From: Pictodentalium vernedei
Taxonomy: Eukaryota > Mollusca > Scaphopoda > Dentaliida > Dentaliidae
Assembly (NCBI GenBank): GCA_031216915.1
Contig: CM062296.1
Location: 64,634,148 to 64,698,147 of the forward strand
Reading direction: 5' to 3'
DNA: 64,000 nt
Part shown: in pieces, positions 20,766 to 31,905 of the stretch
Layout of the letters: every line of letters starts with the position of its first letter
Numbering within the stretch: position 1 is the stretch's first letter
Translations under genes and position numbers: made by a program
The notes under the pieces: model-generated
Told to the model about the DNA's origin: nothing
The model's input: the letters and a program-made list of their open reading frames with translations, nothing else
The model's database searches: none

Positions 20766-21968
20766 GTCTCTTACAAAATCAAGAGGCAAAAAATTGGAAA
20801 CTGCGGAGACTGCGGTCAAGATCGTCTAGAAATCAAAATGGGTCTTGAATATCTTCTGCATTATTTTATGAGGTATCCGATATCAATGATACTTCAACAG
20901 CGGTGGCGTCCGGATTCCCCAGAGAGAGGGGATGGCTCTGATTTCGGACGAGGAGAGTGTGTGTGGTCTAGTGCGTTCCACGACAAGCCCACTATAAAGG
21001 AGGGTTGTGTGGTGAAGCCCCTAACACCTCCCTCCTCCTCGCACGTCTCTGAGTAACAGGGGCTTTCGATCTTACTGACTTCTGCATTTCACGTCATTGA
21101 AGACACATATTTGTGCAATTCACTGTTCGTAGTTACCTTACATAATTTTGCCAATCTTTCGTTCAGTGCTATGCAGCATCAATGCGTTAGTATGTATATG
21201 TTCTGGGCGAATATAATTTATTACACCCTGAGTGGTAGATCACGACATACTTCTATCTAACGGGGAAGGGCTGTTTTTAAGAACCAGGCGTAGATGGTTT
21301 AAAAACGAGCTCACGAAAGCGGGTGAATTTTGTCACTCTTGCAGGTTATCGTCAACCACACACATGTATCGTCATAGCTAACAACTACTGCAAATTATGT
21401 GCTTACGTCCAGTTCGTATATATGAAAAGTATAAGTGCTTGTTTAGAAAAAATGGTCGAGTATTAATAGACAACGACAGTTTACCGCACCAAATACGCTA
21501 ACAAAATATTATTTGGAAACATCGCCCCAGCATTATGTCAGTTATTAATCAACATAAACGTCTGAGCTTCTTCACGAACATTATTTTGTTACTACCTGTT
21601 AAGCACTGCATCCTGGATATTCAACACCCGATAAAAAATAATGTTTGTGAAAACCCTCGCATAACATGTAATTACTTTAAGTTTTAATGTCACCTTCCAC
21701 TCCCCGATCATTTTTACTTTAGCAAAGTTAAGATTTCAATGCGTTTTTAAATATCTATTTTACATATTTACCCCCCAAAAAATGAACCAAAGTTGGCATT
21801 TTAAATGACAGGATCATGTTAGTAGGAATTTCTAATGGTGGTTGCTTATACTTCGCCCGGCAATTAGTACTCTTCAACACTAAAAGCACTAAACCTTTGC
21901 AAACCGTAAAAAACGATGTCTAGAATCTGGCATTTTGAAGCAGCGTATAGCTCCCACTAACCGTCGCT
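20766..21968. other. No gene recognised
   Basis: Intronic or intergenic sequence. Only short frames without domains occur (for example 20838-21056 on +). Confidence 0.4.
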
Positions 21969-22039
21969 TATTATCTTGAAATTACAAGATACTGATATAT
22001 AATTACAAGATGCTAACTTGTAATTACAAGATACTATTA
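21969..22039. repeat. Array of TTGTAATTACAAG palindromes (locus 1)
   Basis: Four close copies of TTACAAGATACTG or TAACTTGTAATTACAAGAT. Each unit centres on TAATTA. Related arrays lie at 22.58-22.8 and 30.84-31.03 kb. Confidence 0.8.
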
Positions 22040-22176
22040 GTTACCCTTGTGTTTTCCAAGGTGTATGGGAATGTACACGGGTTTGGGAACTCATACACCC
22101 TGAGGCGAAGGTGAAGGGTGTATGAGTTCCCAAACCGGTGTAAATTCCCATACACCTTGAAAAACACAAGGATAAC
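22040..22176. repeat. Hairpin, about 60-bp arms
   Basis: GTTACCCTTGTGTTTTCCAA pairs with the end AAAACACAAGGATAAC, and GGGAACTCATACACCC with GGGTGTATGAGTTCCC. The loop TGAGGCGAAGGTGA is short and GAGG-rich. Confidence 0.9.
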
Positions 22177-22283
22177 GGATTTATTTCCAAGAATTTTGAT
22201 GTACTTAATACTTTAACCTACATTGTGGGCAAAAACAGAATGAAAATTTATACTTTGCAAGTTTCTTAAATAAAACCAGACAA

Positions 22284-22336
22284 ATATGGATGTCATTGGA
22301 ACTGGCTCAATGAGCCAGTTCCAATGACATCCATAT
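22284..22336. repeat. Near-perfect palindrome resembling the TTAA-MITE core
   Basis: ATGTCATTGGAACTGGCTCA is followed immediately by its inverse. The TCATTGGAAC..GCTCA part matches the MITE core TCATTGGAACGAGCTCA. TTAA occurs on either side (22213 and about 22416), so an older MITE subfamily is possible but the ends are not clearly inverted. Confidence 0.7.
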
Positions 22337-22577
22337 CTGTAACATTTATTGCACATAAATATTAAATTTCTTGTATTTTTATTTTTGTTCTAACATAACC
22401 GAGCAGAAGGTATGAATTAATAATTAAAATGGGTACTTGTTTAGCCATACAGCTTGCTCGTGTTTCTTCATGTTTTTACACCGTGGTTAAACTCGGTGCA
22501 AAAAAGCCACTGTGGATTGCAAGTTACACCGTACCTCTCAGCCAATCAAAATGCAGTATTTTGTTTCATTCGGGAAT

Positions 22578-22805
22578 AATAACTTGTATTTACAAGATGC
22601 TAACTTGTAATTACAAGTTACTGTATCGTAATTTCTACTTAGTCAACTTGTAATTTCAAGTTATCTAACTTGTAATTATAATTTAATAACGTGCTATAAC
22701 AAGCTATTAATCTTTAATTTCAAATTAGCTGACTTGTAATGACAATTTAAAATCTTGTAATTGCAGTGTTGATAACTTGTAATTACAACTGGGTATCTTG
22801 TCACG
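22578..22805. repeat. Array of TTGTAATTACAAG palindromes (locus 2)
   Basis: About ten decayed units of TAACTTGTAATTACAAG, each about 22 bases, for example near 22596, 22648, 22670, 22729 and 22775. Confidence 0.8.
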
Positions 22806-23330
22806 TGGTTATGTGCCGCACGCTTGATGGTCTAGTGCGGGAGATGTTGATGAATTGTGTCTATCTCTGTTTGTTTAATGTTAGGCCTGGGTACTAAGTA
22901 CTCATGTTAGGCTTTTTTACTACCTTTGGGGTTCTATGTGTAGTACGTAATGCTACGCGATGTGTTGGTTCTACTTCTGTCTAGTGTGGTGTTATAGTAT
23001 GGGGGTTTTTGCCCGTTTTGGTCCCTTTAGTCTTTGGGACACTGGTTGATGGTCAAACGCCTTTCATTATATACTATCTCCCAACAATTCGATTGTTCTG
23101 GGGTGCAAGGGAGAAGGTCATTTATGTTTCCTACATAATATGTATCGTCGAAGATCCTCCCTACATTCTCCATTATAGCCTTTATTACGCTAAATCCCAG
23201 GTTACTCATACTGACCAGTATTCTCTAATTGGGATATTTTTGAACTATTGAGTATAAAACTAGGTGGAACGTGGTTTGTGGACCATTCGGACTATGGGGG
23301 GGGGGGGGGGTTGCTCGAAGACAGAAGAGA

Positions 23331-23600
23331 GTGGTGGCCGAGTGGATAAGTGCGCTGGTCTCTCATGCCAGAGATCCCGGGATCGTTCCCCGATCGGGGA
23401 AAGTTCTCGAGGTGTCCAAACACTCTCTGTCAGCATCAATTGTGGGGTTGATGTTGTCACAGCGTACCGCCCTATCCGGTGGGATGAAAAATGGCTGTCC
23501 TATGTGCGGAGAGAGACACACTCCGTGCAGGCTAACGGTCCCTTCGTAGTATTCGAGAAGAGCTAGGCCACGAGGTTGCCGCTATGAAGGTCACCCCACC
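23331..23600 (+). repeat. tRNA-derived SINE, third family
   Basis: GTGGCCGAGTGGATAAGTG is box A-like. CTGGT/GCCAG flank a seven-base loop CTCTCAT (anticodon position CTC), and GGATCGTTCCCC is a degraded box B. The body contains CAAACACTCTCTGTCAGC and GACACACTCCGTGCAGGC and is unlike the main SINE family. Tail and target duplication were not resolved. Confidence 0.65.
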
Positions 23601-23799
23601 ACCCACGCCATTGAGCCAAGGAGAGACGTTAATATAAGTTGCATAACTTGTTCGCCAATCCTTGTAAAACAAATAAGATTAAATATCCGTATGCTCGATG
23701 ACAACAATAGCTTGAGGACTACTGGGTGCTGGTGCTGGTATTGGTGGGTTGGGATAATCCAGACATTTTGATAGATAGTGGCGGCTGATGGACTTTGAG

Positions 23800-24075
23800 G
23801 GAGTAGCTGAGACAATGGAGGAATTAAAACAGTAATCGATGGTGAAGTAGTTGGTGCTGTATTTGTGGTGGTTGCTATTGAGATTGTTGGTCACGAAGCT
23901 GCCGTGGTTAGTTTTGTAATGGTTGCTGTGTTTAGCGGTGTAGTTGTGTAGTTGTGGTTGTTGATTACGTTTCTAATTAGCTTCGTGCTGTATTTATAAT
24001 GGTGTTAATAGATGTAGTAGTTGAGGTTATCCTTGTTTTTGTAGCTGTTGGTGTAGCTGTGGTCGGTATTGCAGT
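23800..24075 (-). repeat. GTTGGTGT-rich simple sequence
   Basis: On the minus strand it reads as ACAACTAC/ACAACCAC repeats with Thr, Asn and Tyr codons. It is similar in composition to the opposite-strand region at 28.9-29.8 kb. No intact frame spans it. Confidence 0.5.
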
Positions 24076-24544
24076 TATTGTTTTTTAATAGCGCCTGTCT
24101 GTAGGCAGCATATTTGCTCGTGGATCAAAATATTGGCTTTTTCCATTTTCCTATTTCGTTTTCGGGAATTATTTCTACATATGATGTTCGGGATGCTACC
24201 AAGAATATCAGAAAAAAAAACTTTGTTTACATTTATTTCGATTTATATGCACTGTTGATATATCTTTTCACCGTCAATCTGTACAGAAACGCTGAGCATC
24301 GCTCACGCTTACTTCATTGTTTCCAATACGAACAACAGTTACATTGTATGCGCTTCCATTGATGCTGAACGACAAGCTTTCCGCACAACACACAGAATGA
24401 CCACTGCACTCGTCACCCAAAATTAAATATTTTTTCTGGGTTCAAATATAGTTCTGCGGAAATGCGAGAATTAAAGCCATCATTCCTGAACTGTGATCTA
24501 AAAACTTACAAATCTTTTCTTCTCCTCAATGATGATGTGATGAA

Positions 24545-25077
24545 TAGGGCTGTCACGATTTTTTAATTTAGGAATCGATTAATCGTCGCAAATAATCGAT
24601 GATAATCGATTGATCGTACCTAGATGACCCCCATCTCCTTCTCTTTGAAGTCGATAAAAATGAAGTTGAAGTCAGTTGGCCTACCTCAAGTAAACAACGA
24701 AGACGATCCTCTTTTAGTTACATTCAAAGCTTTGATGTTCTGAACTTTTGAACCGTCAGTGTAATAATCAAGACCGGTCGGCAGTTGTGAACTTCGCAAC
24801 TGCCGACCGGTCTTGATTACTACACTGACGGTTCAAAAGTTCAGAACATCAAAGCTTTGATGAATGTACCTGAAAGACAAATGCTTCCAATAGCTTCTTG
24901 GGGTTTAACATCGATGTTCTTAACTCTTTACCTTTAGAAAGAATAGTTTTTTCAACATATTTTCTTTTAATTGTTAAACGTCTAAAACGGGATATAATTT
25001 ACCGATCATTCGACAACGAAAAATACTAATCGATTTCGCCGTGACCGATCAACAGTCGATTAATCATGACAGACCTA
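24545..25077. mobile_element. hAT-type MITE 1
   Basis: Perfect 8-bp target duplication GTGATGAA at 24537-24544 and 25078-25085. Terminal inverted repeats are TAGGGCTGTCACGATT and (inverted right end) TAGGTCTGTCATGATT, each followed by ATCGATTAATCG-like text. It carries no ORF. A long internal hairpin spans 24721-24866 (arms about 60 bp, including GACCGGTCGGCAGTTG). An 8-bp duplication and a TAGGG end fit the hAT superfamily. Confidence 0.9.
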
Positions 25078-25180
25078 GTGATGAATAATAATAATCTCAT
25101 GACATCCTTCGTAAGAGACGAAATGAAAATGAATAAAATCTTATCCTTATTAAGTTAGTCACCACCGATTCCAAATCTAA

Positions 25181-25695
25181 TAATGCTCAAACGACTAGTG
25201 AATTCCAAAGTCGACTAGTCAAAACCCAAAATTCAAGTCGACTTCGACTAGTCATTGGTGATAACCTGTCTCCTTATAACAGTGTTGGTGTTCCGGTAGA
25301 GTGCTGAAGGTCCAAATTTGGCTTCACTTGGGCATTCATATATAGCAACTTACTGGAACATTATTCTGTTAATGTGCTTCTAATTATGCTAAGAGTGAAA
25401 TTATATAGTCTTATTTAATTTGCCTTGTTGCGATTTATTGGAGAATGCCTATAGGCTCTACTAGTACCAGTTAAACGAACTACTGTCACTACTATTAGAT
25501 GGCAATAGATGTATACATTGATTGCCCAATATTGCTGTTCAAACTGTCTGACAGTGGCTCAGAAGGGATACTATTTACCTAAAAGCTTGAACTCCTCCGA
25601 CTAGTCGACTGCACAATTGAGAGTCTACTACTGGTTTGCCCAGTGTCGACATCGACTAGTCGACTAATACTAGTCGACTAATCGTTTGAGTACTA
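25181..25695. mobile_element. hAT-type MITE 2 (different family)
   Basis: Target duplication AAATCTAA at 25173-25180 and 25696-25703. Ends are TAATGCTCAAACGACTAGT and (inverted) TAGTACTCAAACGATTAGT. Subterminal CGACTAGT motifs repeat on both sides, as hAT transposase-binding sites often do. It lies 95 bases beyond MITE 1. No ORF. Confidence 0.85.
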
Positions 25696-25719
25696 AAATC
25701 TAACGATCTCGAGTTGTGT

Positions 25720-28440
25720 CGAGGGAATGCTTGTTACTCGACACAATCGACGATAACAATATTTCAATATCCATGATAACTGAAACATGGTTAACTCCAA
25801 ACGACACATTGACTATCGGTGAGATCATTGCCAACGGCAAGATATTTACACACAACCCCCGGGAGGTCACAGCGAGGTAGAGGTGTGGATGTAATCTGTA
25901 ATAACACAGTGAGAGTTAAATGTAAGGCATCTCAGACTTGAGTGCATTATTGTAACAATCGACTCACACACAGTTCGCCTCATTGTCATTTATCGGTCCC
26001 CACAGAGCTCCAAAAACAAATTTACAGTCAATCAGTTCATTAGCGAATTCCAAGACTTCCTAGGGTGCATTACTGCGCATCCAGGAAATTTCATCATTGG
26101 AGGTGATTTTAATTTCCATATGGAGAAGCAAATTTCCAGTGATTCTTCTAAACTACTTGATCTTATCAGTTCAATGAATTTATGCCAACATGTTCGGAGC
26201 ACTGCCCATAAAGATGGCCACACATTAGATCTGCTGATCACCGGAGAATCCGATGCTGGTCTTGTTAAAAATGTATTAATTGTTGATCCTGCAATCTCAG
26301 ACTATTTTATGATTATCTTCGATTTGGCACTTCCCCATCTCTCACCTGTCCGGAAAAAAGTCACATACCGTAAATACCGAAGTATTAACCTTGATAAGTT
26401 CACGATTGCTATTGCTTCGTCTCCCGTCGCTAAAATTAACGAGATGGAAATTGTTGACAGCACTGAATACAGCCTCACTGGCTCACTTCAAGAAGTTATT
26501 GAGACGTTTGCGAACTTTTAGCGTACGCCCTTGCTCACTGTGGTTCAGTGATGAGATTGGGCGCGCAAAAGATTTACGATGAAAACTAGAGCGTCAGAGG
26601 CGGCAGACGAAACTATGTGTTTACAGAGAGATGTTTGTCAACCGGTGAAATGTTGTAAACAAACTGGTCAAATACGCGAAACAGAAATACTTTTCGCACT
26701 TATTGTCAGCTAATGTTAATTCTCCCTAGTGCTTCTGTATCGTCAAAAGACAACCGTACTCCAAGAACATTCGTCATCCAAAGACCTGGCGAATAGATTT
26801 TCTTCTTCCTTTTCTGAAAAAAATGAGACTATCAGAGCTTCGCTTGATACAAGCTAGCAATCTGATCTTTGACAGGGGGCCGACATTCCATGCACCTGTG
26901 TTAAAGCTGTTACACAGTTGTCCCAGTTCAACCCTTTGGCTACAACATATATCCAGAGGTTAATATACAAGGCATCATCTAAGCAATGTATGCTAGATAT
27001 CATTCAAACTTGATTGTTAAAAGCATCTCTTTCGGAGTTAACTACACCGATCTTGATACTGGCCAATGCCTCTCTCGAGTCTGACGTTTTCTTTCGACAC
27101 GCATGAAACATGCTTTAGTAAAATGTCTTCTCAAAAACCCCACTTGACCCAAAGATTCTGATAAACTACTGACCGGTCTTTAATCTTTCATTCCTATCAA
27201 AGATTATTGAGCGTGCGGTGGCTTCTCAGCTGAACTCTCATTTGGCAGCCCATGGCCTAGCCGAAGTTAACCAATCTTTATACCGATCTTATTGCAGTAC
27301 AGAAACGACGGTTCTCGGGGTCCAAAATGACATACTCCTATCCACAGATAGGCACAACCTACCATACCTTGTTTTGTTGCATTTAAGCGTCGCTATTGAC
27401 ACCATAGATCATAAAATACTCATTGAAAGACTGTCAGTGAGAAAAGGCCTCACTGACCGAGCACTTACTTGGTTTTCGTTGTACCTTAATGGTCACACAC
27501 AGTGTGTCCTTATTAGCAGTGAGTCGCCAGACAAAGTCACACTACGTTTAGGCGTCCCCCAAGGATCTGTGCAGGGTCCCCTACTGTACACTATCTATGT
27601 CTTACCTCTCGATGATATTACCCAAAGCCATGGCCTTGTATTTCTTTTTACGTAGATGACACACAGCTGTATATTAGTTTTACTCACGCCTTTGAGCCTG
27701 AAACATGCAGTAAGATTGAACTTTGTGTTTCAGACATCAAGGCATGGATGTTTAAAAACGTTCTTAAATTGAACGATGACAAGGCAGAAGTATTTATATA
27801 AGGTCTACCTTATCAACTTTTAAAAATATGCAAACTGTCCCTCAATATTGGAGGTTCTACGATAAAACCCAGAAGCTGTGTTCGAAATTTAGGTTATTTC
27901 ATGGATGAAAATTTGGCCGCTGATGAACACATCAAACATGTCTGTCGCAGAACATTTTTTCATCTTAGAAATATTAGCAAAATTCGACCCTTCATTGATA
28001 CACAGACGTCACAACAGCTTTTCCACGCCTTTGTTACCAGTCGCCTCGACTACAACAACTCTTTTCTGATTGGCTCTTAAACATCTACTCCTGGAAAGCT
28101 ACAACACATCCAAAACTGTGCTGCACGGGTCATAACCAGACCTAAAAAGTACTGCCATATAACACCAGAACTCTCTGAGTTACATTGGCTATCCGTTAAA
28201 CAAAGAATTCGATTTGAAACTGTCTTTTTGGTGCTTAAGTGTGTCTCGGGATGTGCACCATCCCATCTGTTCGATCTGTTTCCCATCCACAAACCACCGA
28301 GGTCTCTTAGGTCATAAGGTCAACCCAATCTGGTTCAGCCCGCATCTAAATTTACTAGTGCCGGTGATAGGGCCTTTGCGGGTGCTAGCCCAAGGCTTTG
28401 GAATTATCTTTCAATCGAAATACTACATCACTTGAATCAT
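25720..28440 (+). pseudogene. CR1/L2-like LINE with APE endonuclease and RT remnants
   Basis: Endonuclease part: ISITETWLTPNDT near 25770, LIVIYRSPQSSKN near 25980, and HPGNFIIGGDFNFHME near 26090, typical of APE-type nucleases. The following GHTLDLLIT and ISDYFMI are also characteristic. The RT part from 27218 has YRSYCSTETTVLGVQNDIL and VAIDTIDHKILIERL (motif A, changed from the usual FDT), then LGVPQGSVQGPLLYTIY (motif B). A frameshift near 27650 precedes FYVDDTQLYIS (motif C). Further C-terminal blocks are LGYFMDENLAADEHI, SRLDYNNS and ELHWLSVKQRI. Numerous stops and frameshifts make it dead. An (ATT)n tract about 400 bases downstream may be the tail. Confidence 0.85.
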
Positions 28441-28835
28441 TCAAGTCTGGTACTAAAACCTATTTTTACATAAGACATTTCCTTCCGTGGTCTTTTAATG
28501 TTTGGTCATAAACTGATATTATAAGGTGTGTGAGCGCGACTGAGTCAGTGAGGATCGCCTCCTTACTCATCAAGTCACACTCACATACTTGTTTTGGTAA
28601 AGTTGTAGTTTGTTTTCATTTTGTTTTTAAGTCAATGCCCCTTTTCTTTTAGTTTCTGTCGCTTTTATCGCCACGATATAGCCTTGGTTGCTGATGTGGC
28701 ATTGGACACCAACAAATGATAATAGTGGCCCGTGTATCAATGTATCTATACGAGAATGTACGTGTATGTGTGTATATGTATGCATGCAGTTATTGTACAG
28801 CCATTGATCACCGTGTGTGGATTCTAGGCTTTAAA

Positions 28836-28837
<2 letters not shown>

Positions 28838-28894
<57 letters not shown>

Positions 28895-28895
28895 G
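28838..28895. repeat. (ATT)n microsatellite
   Basis: About 19 ATT units following GGCTTTAAA. Confidence 0.95.
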
Positions 28896-28899
28896 TCTG

Positions 28900-29844
28900 A
28901 TGTTGTAGTTGTAGCTATGGGTTTTGGTGTCAATCAATACAACAACTATACCGACAACTACCACGCCAACCATTATTCAATCCATCGTTTCTACTCTAAC
29001 CACATGAACTTATTATTCTTAAACAACATCTACCGAAGCGACCTTTACTACACCAACTTCCACAACAACTTCACCAAATACTGATACAATATCATCCACT
29101 ACACCTACTTCACCGAAACAGGACAACACCATCAACCTCCAAAGTACCGCACCAACAATCACAACTACAGCATCAATCACCGCAACAACTGTCACAACCA
29201 CTATACCTACAGAACTAACTACAATATGGGCCACTACAACTTCGACACAAATCACAACAACTACATCGACTACAACTACCACACTATAAACTATAGCACC
29301 AACAACTACAATGATTACACCAAGTACAATACGAACTACTACAACTACAACACCGACCACTACAACACCGGATATTATCATTTCACTAGCAATTATGACA
29401 CCAAAGAGAACAACACAAACCACTTCAACAACTTCCATAATACCAACCACAACCACTAAAAAAACTGACCACAACTACTTGTACAATAAACAAAACTACA
29501 AAAGCAACAGCCAGAGCTTCACTGGCCACAACAATAACTTGACCAACACAAACACTAAACCAGCCTTCACTACAACCAACAAACACAATTACAAAACCAA
29601 CAACTTCAAGCACCACGCAAACCGCTATATCTTCTACATTTCCTAAACCCAATACAACACCTACAAGTACAACAACATATATTACATTACCCAAATGAGT
29701 TACACAACAGTCACAACTACAGCAATAAAAACAACAACACCAACCACTGGAATACGAGGCTCTGTAGCTAAGAAACCAACAACATCAACAGTAACCCCCT
29801 ACGTCTACTACATCAACAACTACAACTACTAAGCCAATGGCTAA
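28900..29844 (+). repeat. ACAACTAC-rich sequence with a mucin-like Thr frame
   Basis: The + strand is dominated by ACA, ACC, ACT and AAC triplets. One frame from about 29030 reads Thr/Ser/Pro-rich text (TTSTEATFTTPTSTTTSPN, then STAPTITTTASITATTVTTT) for over 80 codons before a stop near 29288, and resumes after it. This resembles a mucin PTS domain, but other frames are also fairly open because the sequence is simple. No signal peptide or flanking domain was found. Simple-sequence origin is the safer reading. Confidence 0.4.
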
Positions 29845-30200
29845 AAAACACGCCACTACACCAACAAACACGCCCCTACACCAACAAACACGCCACTAAA
29901 CCAACGAACACGCCACCACACCAACAAACACACCACTACACCAACAGACACACTACTACACCAGCAAACACGCCACCACACCAACGAACACGCCACCACA
30001 CCAACGAACACGCCAATACACCAACGAACACGCCACTACACCAACAACCACGCCACTACACCAACAACCACGCCACTACACCAACAAACACGCCACTACA
30101 CCAACGAACACGCCACTACACCAACGAACACGCACGCCACTACACCAACAAACACGCCACTACACCAACAAACACGCCACTACACCAACAACCACGCAAC
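29845..30200. repeat. 20-bp minisatellite
   Basis: About 17 copies of CACGCCACTACACCAACAAA with A/G and T/C variants (CAACGAACACGCCACCACAC). One unit carries an insertion (CACGCACGCC near 30130). Confidence 0.95.
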
Positions 30201-30834
30201 TACTACATATCTGTTTCATCCATCAACAACTATCTTAAGTCCACAATAGTTCAACGTACTCCTCAAAAGTCCCCGAGACACTATTTTCCGTTGGTCTCAC
30301 CAATTGTCCCGAATAGCTCCCAAACCACTTATACAAGTCCCAGACACTTGGTCTTCAGTAGTCCCCAAACCACTACCCTCTGACACCAATCCCCAGTACG
30401 CAAAGTAGTTTCCTAACCACAATATCCAGACTGGTCCTGTCAGTCACAAAGTCGGTTATAATCTAGGATCTATCACTCATAAAGGTTATAAGGTAGGAGC
30501 TGCTAGGGTTATTCCACGTCACTAGAATGCACTCCAAAACAACCAAAATGTATCATGGCTTTAGACCGCCAGCAGGTGCCCCCAAGCATAAAGGACCCAA
30601 AGGGTGCACACAATCAATAATAATATCATACGAAAGAGCTGCGTATCATCAACAATATTGCATGCCCTAGCATTTCAAATTATCCATAGCAATCATACGA
30701 TAGTAAAAGGCACAAAATAAATAAGTAGTGCCAAGGTCTAATTTTAGACAAATATGGACTCACACAGTCCACCCAATACTACCGTGCAATACAACAAAGC
30801 GTACCCCACAAAACCTCATGATAAGATGTTACTT
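30201..30834. other. No gene recognised
   Basis: Mixed sequence after the minisatellite. No motifs or frames of note. Confidence 0.4.
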
Positions 30835-31030
30835 TGTACTTACAAGTTATTAACTTGTAATAAGTTAACCAAACCGTAATCACAAGTATTTAAATTGTAA
30901 TTACAAGTTAGTTTATTGTAATTACAAAATAATAACTTGCAACTACAAGATAATAAATTGTAATTGCAAGTTAGCTTACTTCAAATTAAAATTATTTCAA
31001 GATAATAACTTGTAATTACAAGATACAGTA
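30835..31030. repeat. Array of TTGTAATTACAAG palindromes (locus 3)
   Basis: About nine units related to loci 1 and 2, for example TAATTACAAGTTAG and AACTTGTAATTACAAGATAC. Confidence 0.8.
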
Positions 31031-31776
31031 ATAACTGAATGTCAGTGGCGTGTCTACGCTGTCGTACTTTTTAGATGTATATATATGATTGCTTGGTTCA
31101 CATTTTTCGGCAGCAGCATGGGAGTGTGAAACGCACCGGCTACAGTGCGACCATGGTGACATGGTTGGCCTAAAAGATAGACTGACACACATGTGTGTTG
31201 TGAAGAGCACAATCATGTTTTGGAAGAACTTAGAATTTTCGTTTCTGATCACCCACCAGGAAACGAAATAACGGCAACCAATTGTCAAAGGAAATGTACC
31301 GCAGATATTTCCATTTATCGCTAAATGGCTGTTTATTTGAACAAGAAAAGCCTTGGATAATTTTTGCTTTATTTACCTAGTAGGGTGATAAATTTCCCCC
31401 ATAGGTTTAACACGCAAAGAATTTATTCTCCTAGTAGCTAAGGACTTGACTTCTTTCATCTACCACATTTGTCTAGCATAATTAATAGTTCGATTGTTGA
31501 TTTCTTTATAAATCTTTTTGAAAGTATTACACAATGCCAGTAGAAAACACCACCCACTGCTCATATAATGAAGTATGTTTGTAAGTTTAGCTCAAGTTTG
31601 TAGGGAATTATTTCCAGACAGAAATGTATTACTGCGCTTTGTTTATTTTTTGCCAATTTTACTGGTCGATCGAATTGGACCAATGTGCTCCTCACTTCTC
31701 GCTGAGTTTTGTAGCGAATTATAGCACGATTTTGCAGCAACTGCACTGTAAAATATTTATGGGATAAACAAAATAA

Positions 31777-31905
31777 ACCTATAGTGTTTTCAAGTAAAAA
31801 AATCATTCTACTTTTAGAATTAAGAATGAAACCGACTCGCCAGAGACTCGTCGGTTTCATTCTTAATCCTACTCGTAGAATAATTTTTTTTACATGAAAA
31901 CAGTA
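31777..31905. repeat. Hairpin, about 55-bp arms
   Basis: AAGAATGAAACCGAC pairs with GTCGGTTTCATTCTT around the loop TCGCCAGAGACTC. Outer arms GTGTTTTCAAGTAAAAAAAT and ATTTTTTTTACATGAAAACA also pair. Confidence 0.85.

Noticed and set aside
23331..23410. Functional tRNA-Glu(CTC) gene
   Set aside because: The anticodon arm is plausible, but acceptor stem and T-arm do not pair and a SINE-like body follows.
29845..30200. CRISPR-like direct repeats
   Set aside because: 20-bp units run head to tail without spacers.
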